DNA of 64,000 bases from positions 1,178,001 through 1,242,000 of the forward strand of contig NZ_AP025688.1 of assembly GCF_023168325.1 (NCBI RefSeq), written 5' to 3'. Source of the stretch: Tsukamurella sp. PLM1. Its GTDB lineage: Bacteria > Actinomycetota > Actinomycetes > Mycobacteriales > Mycobacteriaceae. The notes beneath the pieces are model-generated. The model worked only from the letters and a program-made list of their open reading frames with translations. It was not told the origin of the DNA and made no database searches. This document shows positions 47,981 through 58,344 of this stretch, piece by piece. Position numbers and translations under genes: made by a program. The first letter of the stretch is position 1; each line of letters starts with the position of its first letter.

Positions 47981-49323
47981 GCGGGAGTCTCCTTCGGTGC
48001 GTCGTACCGGGTGGGGATCGCGGGCTCGCCGTTCGACAGGCCGAGGCCCTCCCACGGGAGGGTGATCAGCGCCTCGCGCAGGTGCTCGCGTGCGGCCTCG
48101 AGGTCCGGCAGGCCGTCGACCTGCTCACCGCCTCGCACCAGTGGGATCTGCAGTTCGGTGGCGTTGAGGTGGGCGGGTACGGTCGGGGTCGCGCCGCGCG
48201 GGAACAGTACCTCCTCGACGATGGTGCCGGTCCGCTTGGCGAGCCGCACCGACCGCTTCTCGCCGCCGTGGGTCTCCTTGTGCGAGCTGCGTTTCGCGAC
48301 CGGCCGCCCGTCCACCTCTACCAGCTTGTAGACCATCCCGGCGGTGGGAGCGCCCGACCCGGTCACGAGCGAGGTGCCCACGCCGTACACGTCGATCGGC
48401 TCGGCGCGCAGCGCCCCGATCGCGTACTCGTCCAGATCGCCGGACACCACGATCTTCGTGTTCGTCGCGCCGAGCTCGTCGAGCTGCGCGCGGACCTGCC
48501 GCGTGATGATGCCGAGGTCGCCGGAGTCGATCCGCACACCGCCGAGTTCTGGGCCCGCCGCGCGCACCGCACGGTTGACGCCCTCGGTGATGTCGTAGGT
48601 GTCCACCAGCAGCGTGGTGCCGGGGCCCTGCGCCGCGACCTGCGCGGCGAACGCCTTCTCCTCTCCGGGGCCGTCGGGGCCGGTGTGCAGCAGGGTGAAG
48701 GCGTGCGCGGCCGTGCCGCCCGACGGCACGCCGTACGTCCGGGCCGCCTCCATGTTCGAGGTGAGGGAGAACCCCGCGAGGTACGCCGACCGGGCGGCGG
48801 CGACCGCGGCCCGTTCGTGCGTGCGGCGCGAGCCCATCTCGATCAGCGGTCGCCCCGCTGCGGCGGAGACCATGCGCGCGGCCGCCGAGGCGATCGCGCT
48901 GTCGTGATTGAGGATCGACAGGATCAGCGTTTCCAGGATCACGCCCTCGGCGAAGGAGGCGCGCACCGTCAGGATGGGGGAGCCGGGGAAGTACAGCTCG
49001 CCCTCGCGGTAGCCGTCGATCTCGCCGCTGAAGCGGTAGTCGCGCAGCCAGGCGACGGTCTCGGCGTCCAGGAACCGCTCGGCGATCGCCAGCTCGTCCG
49101 GGCCGAACCGGAACCGCCGCAGCTCGTCGAGCACCCGAGTGGTCCCCGCGACGACGCCGTAGCGACGCCCCGCGGGCAGCCGCCGGGCGAACACCTCGAA
49201 CGCGCACGGGCGGTGCGCCGTGCCGTCCTTGAGGGCCGCCGCCAGCATCGTCAACTCGTACTGATCCGTGAGCAGGGCGGAGCTGCGCCAGGAGGAGTCG
49301 GCCCCGTTTTCATCTACCGTCAC
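47977..49323 (-). CDS. pncB: Nicotinate phosphoribosyltransferase
   Basis: A 448-residue enzyme that makes nicotinate mononucleotide from nicotinate and PRPP in NAD salvage. LLTDQYELTMLAAALKDG at the N-terminus, EMGSRRTHERAAVAAAR with the phosphorylated-His region, and VDTYDITEGVNRAVRAA, GVRIDSGDLG are signatures. It corresponds to Rv1330c pncB1. Only 18 bases separate its start from divergent clpS, so the promoters must lie within the coding ends. Confidence 0.94.
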   Translation of the reverse strand: MTVDENGADSSWRSSALLTDQYELTMLAAALKDGTAHRPCAFEVFARRLPAGRRYGVVAGTTRVLDELRRFRFGPDELAIAERFLDAETVAWLRDYRFSGEIDGYREGELYFPGSPILTVRASFAEGVILETLILSILNHDSAIASAAARMVSAAAGRPLIEMGSRRTHERAAVAAARSAYLAGFSLTSNMEAARTYGVPSGGTAAHAFTLLHTGPDGPGEEKAFAAQVAAQGPGTTLLVDTYDITEGVNRAVRAAGPELGGVRIDSGDLGIITRQVRAQLDELGATNTKIVVSGDLDEYAIGALRAEPIDVYGVGTSLVTGSGAPTAGMVYKLVEVDGRPVAKRSSHKETHGGEKRSVRLAKRTGTIVEEVLFPRGATPTVPAHLNATELQIPLVRGGEQVDGLPDLEAAREHLREALITLPWEGLGLSNGEPAIPTRYDAPKETPA

Positions 49324-49341
49324 ACTGGGTACCCTAGAACC

Positions 49342-49670
49342 ATGACCGACAGCAGCGCAGCCGCACCGGGGCCCCGGGCGCCGGCGCCCAGCCCGGCTCG
49401 TCCGCGGTCCTCGAGCGCAGGACCGAGGAGGCGATCGACAAGCCCTGGGTCACCGTGGTCTGGGACGACCCGGTGAACCTCATGTCGTACGTGACGTTCG
49501 TGTTCCGGAAGCTGTTCGGCTTCAGCACGGCCAAGGCCAAGGAACTGATGATGCAGGTGCACACCGAGGGGAAGGCTGTGGTGTCCTCCGGCGATCGCGA
49601 CAAGGTGGAGGGCGACGTCCGCAAGCTGCACGCGGCGGGGCTGTGGGCGACGATGCAGCGCGACAGCTGA
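49342..49670 (+). CDS. clpS: ClpS adaptor protein (frameshifted)
   Basis: ClpS delivers N-end-rule substrates to ClpAP/ClpCP. The conserved domain ([17 protein letters not shown], then [22 protein letters not shown]) holds the hydrophobic pocket and the Asp/His contacts. The ATG at 49342 and first 11 residues read in one frame and the rest in the next. Adding one G to a GGG run near 49378 restores [25 protein letters not shown] sequence and a protein of about 109 residues. The 3' end abuts the DUF2017 start. Confidence 0.88.
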
Positions 49671-50279
49671 GTGCGTAACTGGCAGGTCAAGCGGGGCGTA
49701 CGCGGTGACATCCGCTTCGTCTCGAAGATGGATCCGGAGGAGGTCGGTCTCGTCCGGTCGCTCGTGGGCTCCCTGGTCGAGTTGCTCGACGAGCGGGAGG
49801 ACTCCGCGCCGCACGACGATCTGGCCGAGCTCACCGGGCTCCGCACGGGCCACTCGGAGCCTCCGCCGGAAACGGTGCTGCGGCGCCTGCTTCCCGACTT
49901 CTACCGGCCCGACGCGAACGCGCCGCAGGCCGAGGGCGCACCGTCGGGGGAGCACGCCCGGGACCTGAACGGCGCGCTGCGCTCGCTCAACGAGCCCGAG
50001 GTGATCGACGCGAAGCGCACCGCGGCGCAGACCATCCTGGCCACCCTTCCGGAGCGGGCGGGCACCGTCTCGCTGACCGAGGGCGAGGCGCAGGACTGGC
50101 TGACCTGCATCAACGACCTGCGGCTGGCGCTCGGCACGTTGCTCGGCATCACCGCCGACCTGCCCGACGGGCCGTCGTCCGACGACCCGGCGCGGGCCGG
50201 CCACGTGGACGTGTACCACTGGCTGTCGGCGATGCTGGACGTGCTGGTGTCGGTGATGCTGGACCGCGCGCCGGAATAG
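49671..50279 (+). CDS. DUF2017 protein
   Basis: A 202-residue protein of the DUF2017 family, conserved next to clpS in actinobacteria (Rv1332 position). GTG 49671 follows the clpS TGA with no gap. It has mostly helical segments, including MDPEEVGLVRSLVGSLVELLDER and a C-terminal VYHWLSAMLDVLVSVML helix. Function is unknown; constant linkage with ClpS suggests a role with Clp proteolysis, as inference. Confidence 0.84.
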   Translation: MRNWQVKRGVRGDIRFVSKMDPEEVGLVRSLVGSLVELLDEREDSAPHDDLAELTGLRTGHSEPPPETVLRRLLPDFYRPDANAPQAEGAPSGEHARDLNGALRSLNEPEVIDAKRTAAQTILATLPERAGTVSLTEGEAQDWLTCINDLRLALGTLLGITADLPDGPSSDDPARAGHVDVYHWLSAMLDVLVSVMLDRAPE

Positions 50280-50307
50280 GGCGCGCGCCGCGGCGGTTGC
50301 AGGGGGC

Positions 50308-50729
50308 GTGACGGGCCTGCAGATCCGGCGTGAGCTGGTGGACAAGATGATCGCGCACGCGCGCCGCGACCACCCCGACGAGGCGTGCGGGGTGATCGCC
50401 GGGCCCGAGGGTTCGGACCGTCCCGAGCGGTTCATCGAGATGCTCAACGCCGAGCGTTCACCCACGTTCTACCGTTTCGACTCCGGCGAGCAGCTGCGCG
50501 TATGGCGCGGCATGGACGAGCGCGGCGAGGAGCCCGTGGTGATCTACCACTCGCACACCGCGACCGAGGCGTACCCGTCGCGCACCGACGCAACGCTCGC
50601 CTCCGAGCCCACCGCGCACTACGTCTTGATCTCCACCCGCGACGAGCTCGGACCGGACGCCGAGGTCCGCAGTTTCCGCATCGTCGATTCCGTGATCACC
50701 GAAGAGCCCGTCCACATCGAGGAGGATTG

Positions 50730-50730
<1 letters not shown>
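50308..50730 (+). CDS. mec: JAMM metalloprotease Mec
   Basis: A 140-residue Zn protease that removes the cysteine from the CysO-cysteine adduct, releasing cysteine for the cell. The JAMM motif is YHSHTATEAYPSRTD (HxH and the downstream Asp) with the catalytic Glu in PDEACGV. It is the first of the mec-cysO-cysM set and corresponds to Rv1334. The P1-peptidase gene that lies upstream in M. tuberculosis (Rv1333) is absent here. The stop overlaps the cysO ATG. Confidence 0.93.
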
Positions 50731-52673
<1,943 letters not shown>

Positions 52674-52692
52674 CGATCGCGGATCTGGCAGC

Positions 52693-53463
52693 ATGAGCGG
52701 CATGCGTCTCACCATCCTCGGGTGTTCCGGCAGCGTCGGCGGTCCTCAAGCGGCCTGCTCGGGGTATCTGTTGCAGGTGGACGGGCACGAGCCGGTGGTG
52801 ATGGATTTCGGGCCCGGCGTTCTCGGTGAGTTGCAGCAGCGAGTGGACCCGAACACGGCCACCGTCATGCTTTCGCACCTGCACGCCGACCACTGTCTGG
52901 ACCTGCCGTCGCTGTTGGTGTGGCGGCGCTACCACCCCACACCGGCGCAGGGCCGGGCCACGCTGATCGGGCCGGCCGACACCGTCGAGCGGATCGGCCG
53001 TGCGTCCGCGGAGACGGCGTCGATGCTCGACGACATCTCGGACACCTTCGATTTCCGCGCCTGGGACGAGGGCACGGACCACGAGGTGGGTGGGTTCACC
53101 GTGCGCCCGTTCCGGATGTTCCACCCGCCGGAGTCGCACGGTCTGCGGATCACCGCGCCCAGCGGGAAGGTCCTCGCCTACACCGGTGATACCGGCGTCT
53201 GCGACAACCTCGTCGAGGTGGCGCGCGGCGCCGACGTGATGCTGGCGGAGGCCAGTTGGACGCACGACCCCGCCAACCGTCCGGTGGGCGTTCACCTCTC
53301 GGGGATCGAGGCGGGCGAGGCCGCGACCGCCGCGGGTGTCGGTCGTCTGCTGCTCACTCACATCCCGCCGTGGACCTCGCGTGACGCGGTGCTCGCCGAG
53401 GCGCGGTCGGTGTACGACGGCCCCGTCGACGCGGTCAGCGGTGGCGACGTCTTCGAGCTGTAG
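52693..53463 (+). CDS. MBL-fold cyclic-nucleotide phosphodiesterase-like protein
   Basis: A 256-residue MBL protein equivalent in position and sequence type to Rv1339, which has been reported as a cAMP phosphodiesterase. Zinc ligands are in SHLHADHCLDL, the Asp in AYTGDTG, and the late His in LLTHIPPW. GSVGGPQAACSGYLLQ near the N-terminus is typical. Start 52693 (or 52702). In this window two CRP-like promoter sites occur (41651, 44984), so cAMP turnover may matter locally, which is inference. Confidence 0.85.
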   Translation: MSGMRLTILGCSGSVGGPQAACSGYLLQVDGHEPVVMDFGPGVLGELQQRVDPNTATVMLSHLHADHCLDLPSLLVWRRYHPTPAQGRATLIGPADTVERIGRASAETASMLDDISDTFDFRAWDEGTDHEVGGFTVRPFRMFHPPESHGLRITAPSGKVLAYTGDTGVCDNLVEVARGADVMLAEASWTHDPANRPVGVHLSGIEAGEAATAAGVGRLLLTHIPPWTSRDAVLAEARSVYDGPVDAVSGGDVFEL

Positions 53464-53509
53464 CACCTTCCGCGGGCTCGCAGTCGGCCCGAGACGATAG
53501 GCTGGGCGC

Positions 53510-54292
53510 GTGAGCAGACGCGCAGACGGCCGGGCCGACGACGAACTCCGCCCCGTGACGATCACCCGGGGATTCACGCAGAACCCCGCGGGCTCGGTCC
53601 TCGTGGAGTTCGGCAACACCAAGGTGCTGTGCACCGCCAGCGTCGAGCTGGGTGTGCCGGGGTGGCGTCGCGGCTCGGGCCGGGGCTGGCTGACCGCCGA
53701 ATACGCGATGCTCCCCGGCGCCACCCACGAGCGCAGCCGCCGTGAGTCCACCAAGGGCAAGGTCGGCGGCCGCACGCACGAGATCTCCCGCCTGATCGGG
53801 CGCTCGCTGCGGGCCTGCATCGACCTGGCGGCCCTGGGCGAGAACACCATCGCCATCGACTGCGACGTGCTGCAGGCCGACGGCGGAACCCGCACCGCGT
53901 CGATCACCGGCGCGTACGTCGCGCTCTGCGACGCCGTCACCTACCTCGGCGCCGCGGGCAAGCTGACCGACCCGCAACCCATCTCCTGTGCCATCGCCGC
54001 CGTCTCGGTGGGCGTGGTCGACGGCCGTGTGCGGCTCGACCTTCCGTACGAGGAGGATTCGCGCGCCGAGGTCGACATGAACGTGGTCGCCACCGATACC
54101 GGCACGCTGGTCGAGGTACAGGGCACCGGCGAGGGGGCCACGTTCGCGCGCACCACGCTCGACTGGATGCTCGACTCGGCGGTCGCCGGCGCGGAGAAGC
54201 TGTTCGCCGTGCAGAAGGAGGCGCTCGCCGCGCCGTACCCGGGCGTGCTTCCGGAGTTCGAGGGCGAACAGAAGAAGAAGTTCGGGCAGTGA
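53510..54292 (+). CDS. rph: Ribonuclease PH
   Basis: A 260-residue phosphorolytic 3'-5' exoribonuclease that trims tRNA 3' ends. Signature regions include [26 protein letters not shown], the [12 protein letters not shown]rg segment, the phosphate-site RGSGRG area and [19 protein letters not shown]. It hexamerises in other species. GTG start at 53510. The stop overlaps the rdgB start (GTGA), so the two are coupled; Rv1340-Rv1341 equivalents. Confidence 0.95.
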   Translation: MSRRADGRADDELRPVTITRGFTQNPAGSVLVEFGNTKVLCTASVELGVPGWRRGSGRGWLTAEYAMLPGATHERSRRESTKGKVGGRTHEISRLIGRSLRACIDLAALGENTIAIDCDVLQADGGTRTASITGAYVALCDAVTYLGAAGKLTDPQPISCAIAAVSVGVVDGRVRLDLPYEEDSRAEVDMNVVATDTGTLVEVQGTGEGATFARTTLDWMLDSAVAGAEKLFAVQKEALAAPYPGVLPEFEGEQKKKFGQ

Positions 54293-54920
54293 CGTCCGCC
54301 GTGCGGGTCCTGCTCGCCTCCCGGAACGTCAAGAAGCTGCGGGAACTGCGGCAGGTGGTGGCCGACGCGGGCATCGTCGGGCTCGAGATCGTGGGCCTCG
54401 ACGAGGTGGCCCCTTCGACGAGCTGCCGGAGGACGCACCGACGTTCGAGGGCAACGCGCTGATCAAGGCCCGCCAGGGCTACGCCGAGACCGGCCTGCCC
54501 TGCCTCGCCGACGATTCCGGGATCTGCGTGGACGCGCTGAACGGGATGCCCGGCATCCTGTCGGCCCGCTGGTCCGGCCGGCACGGCGACGACCCGGCGA
54601 ACACCGCCCTGCTGCTCGCGCAGCTCTCCGACACCCCCGACGAGCGGCGCGGCGGCGAGTTCGTCTCCGCGTGCGCACTGGTCAGCGGGCCGGGCGAGTC
54701 GGGCGAGACGACGGTGCGCGGCACCTGGCGAGGGACGCTCCTGCGGGAACCGCTCGGCGAGGGCGGGTTCGGGTACGACCCCGTTTTCCTGCCCGACGGT
54801 TCCGACCGCACGGCGGCCGAACTGGCGCCGGAGGAGAAGAACGCGATCAGCCACCGCGCAAGGGCGCTGGCGCAGCTGGTGGAGCCGCTGCGCGAGCTCG
54901 CGGCGCGCGTCCCCGAATAG
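54289..54920 (+). CDS. rdgB: dITP/XTP pyrophosphatase (frameshifted)
   Basis: An Ham1-family nucleotide-sanitising enzyme of about 210 residues that removes dITP and [17 protein letters not shown] is the N-terminal substrate loop. [22 protein letters not shown] and [11 protein letters not shown] hold the metal and base contacts. ISHRARAL is the C-terminal signature. One missing C in the CCCC run near 54412 separates EVAP from [14 protein letters not shown]. The GTG start overlaps the rph stop by 4 bases. Confidence 0.92.
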
Positions 54921-54947
54921 GGTGCCCGCGCGCGGTAGCGTGACCGC

Positions 54948-56222
54948 GTGAAGAGCAGACCGTCGGGGTTGCGTGGTGGCCGCGTGGCCGTCGCGATGCT
55001 GTCCGTGGTCGTGCTCGCGCTCACTGGAACCATCTGGTGGAGCACCAATCTGGTGGTCGGTGGATTCAACGTCTCGCGAGCGCTGGCCGAGGCGAAGGTG
55101 GCGAAGTCGACCGGCGGTGCCCGCAACATCCTGCTCATGGGGCTCGACAGCCGGCGCGACCAGAACGGTGACCCGCTGCCCGCCGACGTGCTCGAACAGT
55201 TGCACGCCGGTACCAGCGACAACGGCGGGTACAACACCAACACCCTGATCCTGCTGCACGTTCCGGCCGACGGGACGAAGGTGACCGCCTTCTCGATCCC
55301 GCGCGACGACTACGTGAAGCTCGTCGGCGTGAAGTCCCGCGCGCAGGGCAAGATCAAGGAGGCGTACGGCCTGCGCAAGGCCGAGGTGGAAGATCAGCTG
55401 GCCGCACAGGGGGTTTCGGACCGCGCGGAGCTCGAGCGACGCAGCCGGGAGTCGGCGCGCGCCGCCACCCTGGCCACGGTCGAACGGTTGGTGGGTGTGC
55501 CGATCGACCACTTCGCCGAGGTCAGCCTCATCGGCTTCTACGATCTGGCGACCACGCTCGGCGGCGTGGAGGTGTGCCTCAACAACCCCGTGCGGGACGG
55601 CTATTCGGGCGCGGCGTTCCCCGCCGGGCGGCAGAAGCTGAACGCCGCGCAGTCCCTCGCGTTCGTCCGGCAGCGGCACGGGCTCGCCGACGGCGACCTC
55701 GACCGCACGCACCGGCAGCAGGCCTTCATCGCCGGGGTCATGGTCCAGCTGCAGAAGCAGGGCGTGTTCGGCGACGTCCGCAAACTGCAGTCGCTGATCG
55801 CGGTGGCGCAGAAGGACGTCGTGGTGTCCGACGGCTGGGACCTGCAGCAGTTCGCCACGCAGATCGGTCGGATCGCCGGGACGGATCTCACGTTCACCAC
55901 CCTGCCGGTGCTGCGCTACGAGATGATCGACGAGCAGGCGGTGAACATCGTCGACCCTAAGGCGATCCGCGCCCAGGTGCAGAAGGCCTTCGGACAGTCC
56001 GTGCCCGACCCCGACGAGCAACCGGCGGGGTCGGTGACGACATCGACCGCGCCGGAAGGGGACGGCACGCCGATCCCGGACCCGGTCGGATACGCCGTGC
56101 CGCGCACGGTGGCGACCACGGCACCGTCGGGCGGGGCGGCGGCCACGACGAGCACGATGCCCGGGCCCACCCCGGACTCGGGCACCACCCTGCGCGGGGG
56201 TCAGATCCCCTGCGTGGACTGA
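54948..56222 (+). CDS. LytR-CpsA-Psr (LCP) cell-wall ligase
   Basis: A 424-residue protein with a signal anchor at residues about 13-33 and an extracellular LCP domain. Signatures are RNILLMGLDSR, TAFSIPRDDYV, the FAEVSLIGFYDLATTLGGVEVCL segment and LNAAQSLAFVRQRHG with Arg and Asp phosphate contacts. In mycolata, LCP enzymes attach arabinogalactan to peptidoglycan. The last 90 residues form a Pro/Thr-rich flexible tail ending in a Cys. A small lipoprotein gene follows after 13 bases. Confidence 0.9.
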   Translation: MKSRPSGLRGGRVAVAMLSVVVLALTGTIWWSTNLVVGGFNVSRALAEAKVAKSTGGARNILLMGLDSRRDQNGDPLPADVLEQLHAGTSDNGGYNTNTLILLHVPADGTKVTAFSIPRDDYVKLVGVKSRAQGKIKEAYGLRKAEVEDQLAAQGVSDRAELERRSRESARAATLATVERLVGVPIDHFAEVSLIGFYDLATTLGGVEVCLNNPVRDGYSGAAFPAGRQKLNAAQSLAFVRQRHGLADGDLDRTHRQQAFIAGVMVQLQKQGVFGDVRKLQSLIAVAQKDVVVSDGWDLQQFATQIGRIAGTDLTFTTLPVLRYEMIDEQAVNIVDPKAIRAQVQKAFGQSVPDPDEQPAGSVTTSTAPEGDGTPIPDPVGYAVPRTVATTAPSGGAAATTSTMPGPTPDSGTTLRGGQIPCVD

Positions 56223-56235
56223 CGAAGGAGTACCC

Positions 56236-56520
56236 ATGACTCGGATCGGAACGCGGACGAGGCTCGGCGCGGTGACAGTGGTGGCGCTCGCACTGGCGGT
56301 GAGCGGGTGTACCGCGAAGGGCGGCGACACCACCTGCGAGGACTACCTGAAGATGTCCGACGGCGATCAGCGTGAGCAGGTCACGACGCTGTACAAGGAC
56401 AAGCACGACGGCGCCGAGCCCGCCACGCTGATCGTTACCGCCCTGCAGGAGCAGGCCAGGGTCTACTGCAAGACCGCCGGGAACGCGGACTCGACGATCA
56501 AGGAGATCCCGATCTCCTGA
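56236..56520 (+). CDS. Small lipoprotein, HdeA-like pattern
   Basis: A 94-residue lipoprotein with lipobox VSGC and a signal peptide of about 24 residues. The mature part has two Cys, in TTCEDYLKM and VYCKTAGN, spaced as in HdeA-type periplasmic chaperones. The similarity is weak, so the family is tentative. It is immediately downstream of the LCP gene and probably co-transcribed. GAAGGAG precedes ATG 56236. A terminator follows. Confidence 0.7.
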   Translation: MTRIGTRTRLGAVTVVALALAVSGCTAKGGDTTCEDYLKMSDGDQREQVTTLYKDKHDGAEPATLIVTALQEQARVYCKTAGNADSTIKEIPIS

Positions 56521-56543
56521 CGGTCGGGCTCGGGGCGCGGCGG

Positions 56544-56573
56544 AGGCGCCGGATCCTCCGGGAGCCGGCGCCT
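56544..56573. terminator. Bidirectional terminator hairpin
   Basis: AGGCGCCGG and CCGGCGCCT form a perfect 9-bp stem around a 12-base loop, between the convergent lipoprotein and hemophore-like genes. Confidence 0.7.
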
Positions 56574-56590
56574 CGGTGCCGGGTGGGCGA

Positions 56591-56947
56591 TCAGTAGCGC
56601 GAGCAGGTCGCCGCGACCACGCCGATCGTCTGGTTGATCGTGCCCTGGTTCTGCATGTAGTAGGTCGCGAGCTGCGGGTTCTGATGGCCGAGCTCCTGGA
56701 TTCGGGCGGTGCGCTCGGCGGGTGGCAGGGTGAGGATGCGCTCCGCCTCGGCGCGGCCGCCGGGGACCTGGTTCACCATGGCCGCGGCCTCGGGCGAGAC
56801 GGCGACCAGTGCCCGCTCGACCTGAGCGACCGTGCAGTTCGTCCCCGGCACGGGATCGGATGGTGCTGCCTGAGCCATCGCCGCGGGCGCGAGGGCGAGT
56901 GCGCCTGCGGTGCCGGCGGTCGCCGCGATCTTCCAACGAGTGAGCAT
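56591..56947 (-). CDS. Secreted hemophore-like protein
   Basis: A 118-residue secreted protein with signal peptide (AALALAPAAMAQA). The mature helical domain begins with NCTVAQVERALVAVSPE and ends ATCSRY with the paired Cys. The layout (CT..QVE.AL..VSP at the start, terminal C.RY) fits the mycobacterial hemophore-type family related to Rv0203, whose members bind haem. No haem-uptake partner is adjacent. ATG 56947 is chosen because AAAGGAG lies upstream; the region 56948-57189 holds no gene or clear iron box. Confidence 0.72.
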   Translation of the reverse strand: MLTRWKIAATAGTAGALALAPAAMAQAAPSDPVPGTNCTVAQVERALVAVSPEAAAMVNQVPGGRAEAERILTLPPAERTARIQELGHQNPQLATYYMQNQGTINQTIGVVAATCSRY

Positions 56948-57189
56948 GTCTTTCTCCTTTCGTGGTCGCCCGGTCGCATCGGTAGACGCTGTCCGGGCCA
57001 CGCCGACGAACGTACCGACGCGAATCTGAGTTCGGGCCAAGAGAATTCACAGGTAACGGCGGTGTGCGGCCCGCTTCCGCGCGGTGCGACCGGTCTGTCC
57101 AGGGGGATCCCGGCTGAGAAGGAGACCGAAGGACCGTGAGGAAAATGTCCGAAAACGGTGCGCCGCGCGGGATGACCACGACGGGGGTT

Positions 57190-57208
57190 GGCCGTCTTCA
57201 GGACGGCC
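57190..57208 (-). terminator. Terminator hairpin after tRNA-Leu
   Basis: GGCCGTC and GACGGCC form a 7-bp stem with a 5-base loop, 7 bases beyond the 3' end of the tRNA on its strand. Confidence 0.6.
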
Positions 57209-57214
57209 CGACGG

Positions 57215-57295
<81 letters not shown>

Positions 57296-57380
57296 GTGCG
57301 ACAGCGAACGGTACCCGCTGCGGCGCAGGTCACGATACCGGTTTTCGGACACGGGCGCCGGGACGGGTACCGTCGAAGGC

Positions 57381-57812
57381 GTGAAACGTCGTCGCCATCG
57401 TCCCGCGCTCATCGCGTTCGTGGTGGTCGCCGCGGTGGCGTGCCTAGCGCTGGGCTGGTGGCAGTGGGGGCGGTTCGAATCGTCCGCGGGGTCCGCGCGG
57501 AACCTCGGATACGCCATGCAGTGGCCGCTGTTCGCCGTCGCGTTCCTGTGGGGGTACAAGCGGTTCGTCCAGCTCGAGGACGAGGCGGAGCTGCAGGAAC
57601 AGCTGGCCGAGGCCGAACAGACGACCGGCGAGGTCGGGCCGATCGCGCCTGTCGTGGCGGCCCCGATGACGGCGCTTCCCGAGGGCTTCCTGCCCGCGCG
57701 GGCGGCGGCACCGTCGGGCCCCGAGACCGCGCCGGACGATCCGGCGCACGACGAGTACAACAAGCTCCTCGCCGAGTTGGCGAGCAGCGACGGCATCGAG
57801 GAGAAGAAGTGA
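57381..57812 (+). CDS. LprD-like membrane protein
   Basis: A 143-residue protein with two membrane segments (residues about 7-26 and about 43-60). GWWQWGRFES followed by NLGYAMQWPLFAVAF and the C-terminal acidic coiled region match mycobacterial LprD-type proteins (Rv1343c position, adjacent to a DUF3817 gene as here). No true lipobox is seen. GTG 57381 is the first start after the tRNA; the stop overlaps the next GTG. Function unknown. Confidence 0.75.
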   Translation: MKRRRHRPALIAFVVVAAVACLALGWWQWGRFESSAGSARNLGYAMQWPLFAVAFLWGYKRFVQLEDEAELQEQLAEAEQTTGEVGPIAPVVAAPMTALPEGFLPARAAAPSGPETAPDDPAHDEYNKLLAELASSDGIEEKK

Positions 57813-58186
57813 CCGACGCACAGGCGCCGACTGCGGAGAAGCTGGCGGCCAAGCGCCGTGATCAGGTGGGCGGCGCTCTCAAGCGCTATCGGTTCATGGC
57901 GAACCTGACGGGCGTCATTCTGCTGGTCTTCTGCGCGGAGATGATCTACAAGTACGCCCTGGCGCCGGCCTTCGACTGGGAGAGCCCGGCGTGGCTGTTC
58001 TACTTCGGCGCCGTCCACGGGTGGTGCTACTTCATCTACCTGCTGTTCACGCTGGATCTGGGCTCGAAGGTCCGCTGGCCGGCCAAGCGCTTCCTGCTCA
58101 CGCTGCTCGCGGGCACGATCCCGTTCGCGTCGTTCTACTTCGAGAAGAAGAACTCGGACGAGATCCGGGCGCAGTTCCAGCTCTGA
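57809..58186 (+). CDS. DUF3817 membrane protein (Rv1342c-like)
   Basis: A 125-residue protein with three membrane segments (residues about 29-50, about 64-84, about 91-110). RYRFMANLTGVILLVFCAEMIYKY, GAVHGWCYFIYLLFTLDL and FASFYFEKK are characteristic. The GTG overlaps the LprD-like stop by 4 bases, so the two are coupled. It is the second DUF3817 gene in the window and the closer match to Rv1342c. Function unknown. Confidence 0.84.
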   Translation: MTDAQAPTAEKLAAKRRDQVGGALKRYRFMANLTGVILLVFCAEMIYKYALAPAFDWESPAWLFYFGAVHGWCYFIYLLFTLDLGSKVRWPAKRFLLTLLAGTIPFASFYFEKKNSDEIRAQFQL

Positions 58187-58245
58187 CGGTCGTCGGCCGG
58201 ACGCCCGTCACGGGCATTGGGGACGACGAGGTGTGGCTCTTGCGG

Positions 58246-58304
58246 GACACTCGGATCCTGTCCGTATCGGACGCGGAGTCTGCGATGGACAGAATCCGAG
58301 TGTC
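58246..58304. terminator. Long bidirectional terminator hairpin
   Basis: Arms at 58246-58263 and 58287-58304 pair over 18 bases with one mismatch (GACACTCGGAT on the left, ATCCGAGTGTC on the right). The 23-base loop can extend the stem by ATCG/CGAT. It lies between the convergent DUF3817 and fadD15-like genes. Confidence 0.7.
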
Positions 58305-58344
58305 ATCCCGAAGAGGTGGTGGCCCGGCGGCGCCGGACGCGGTG

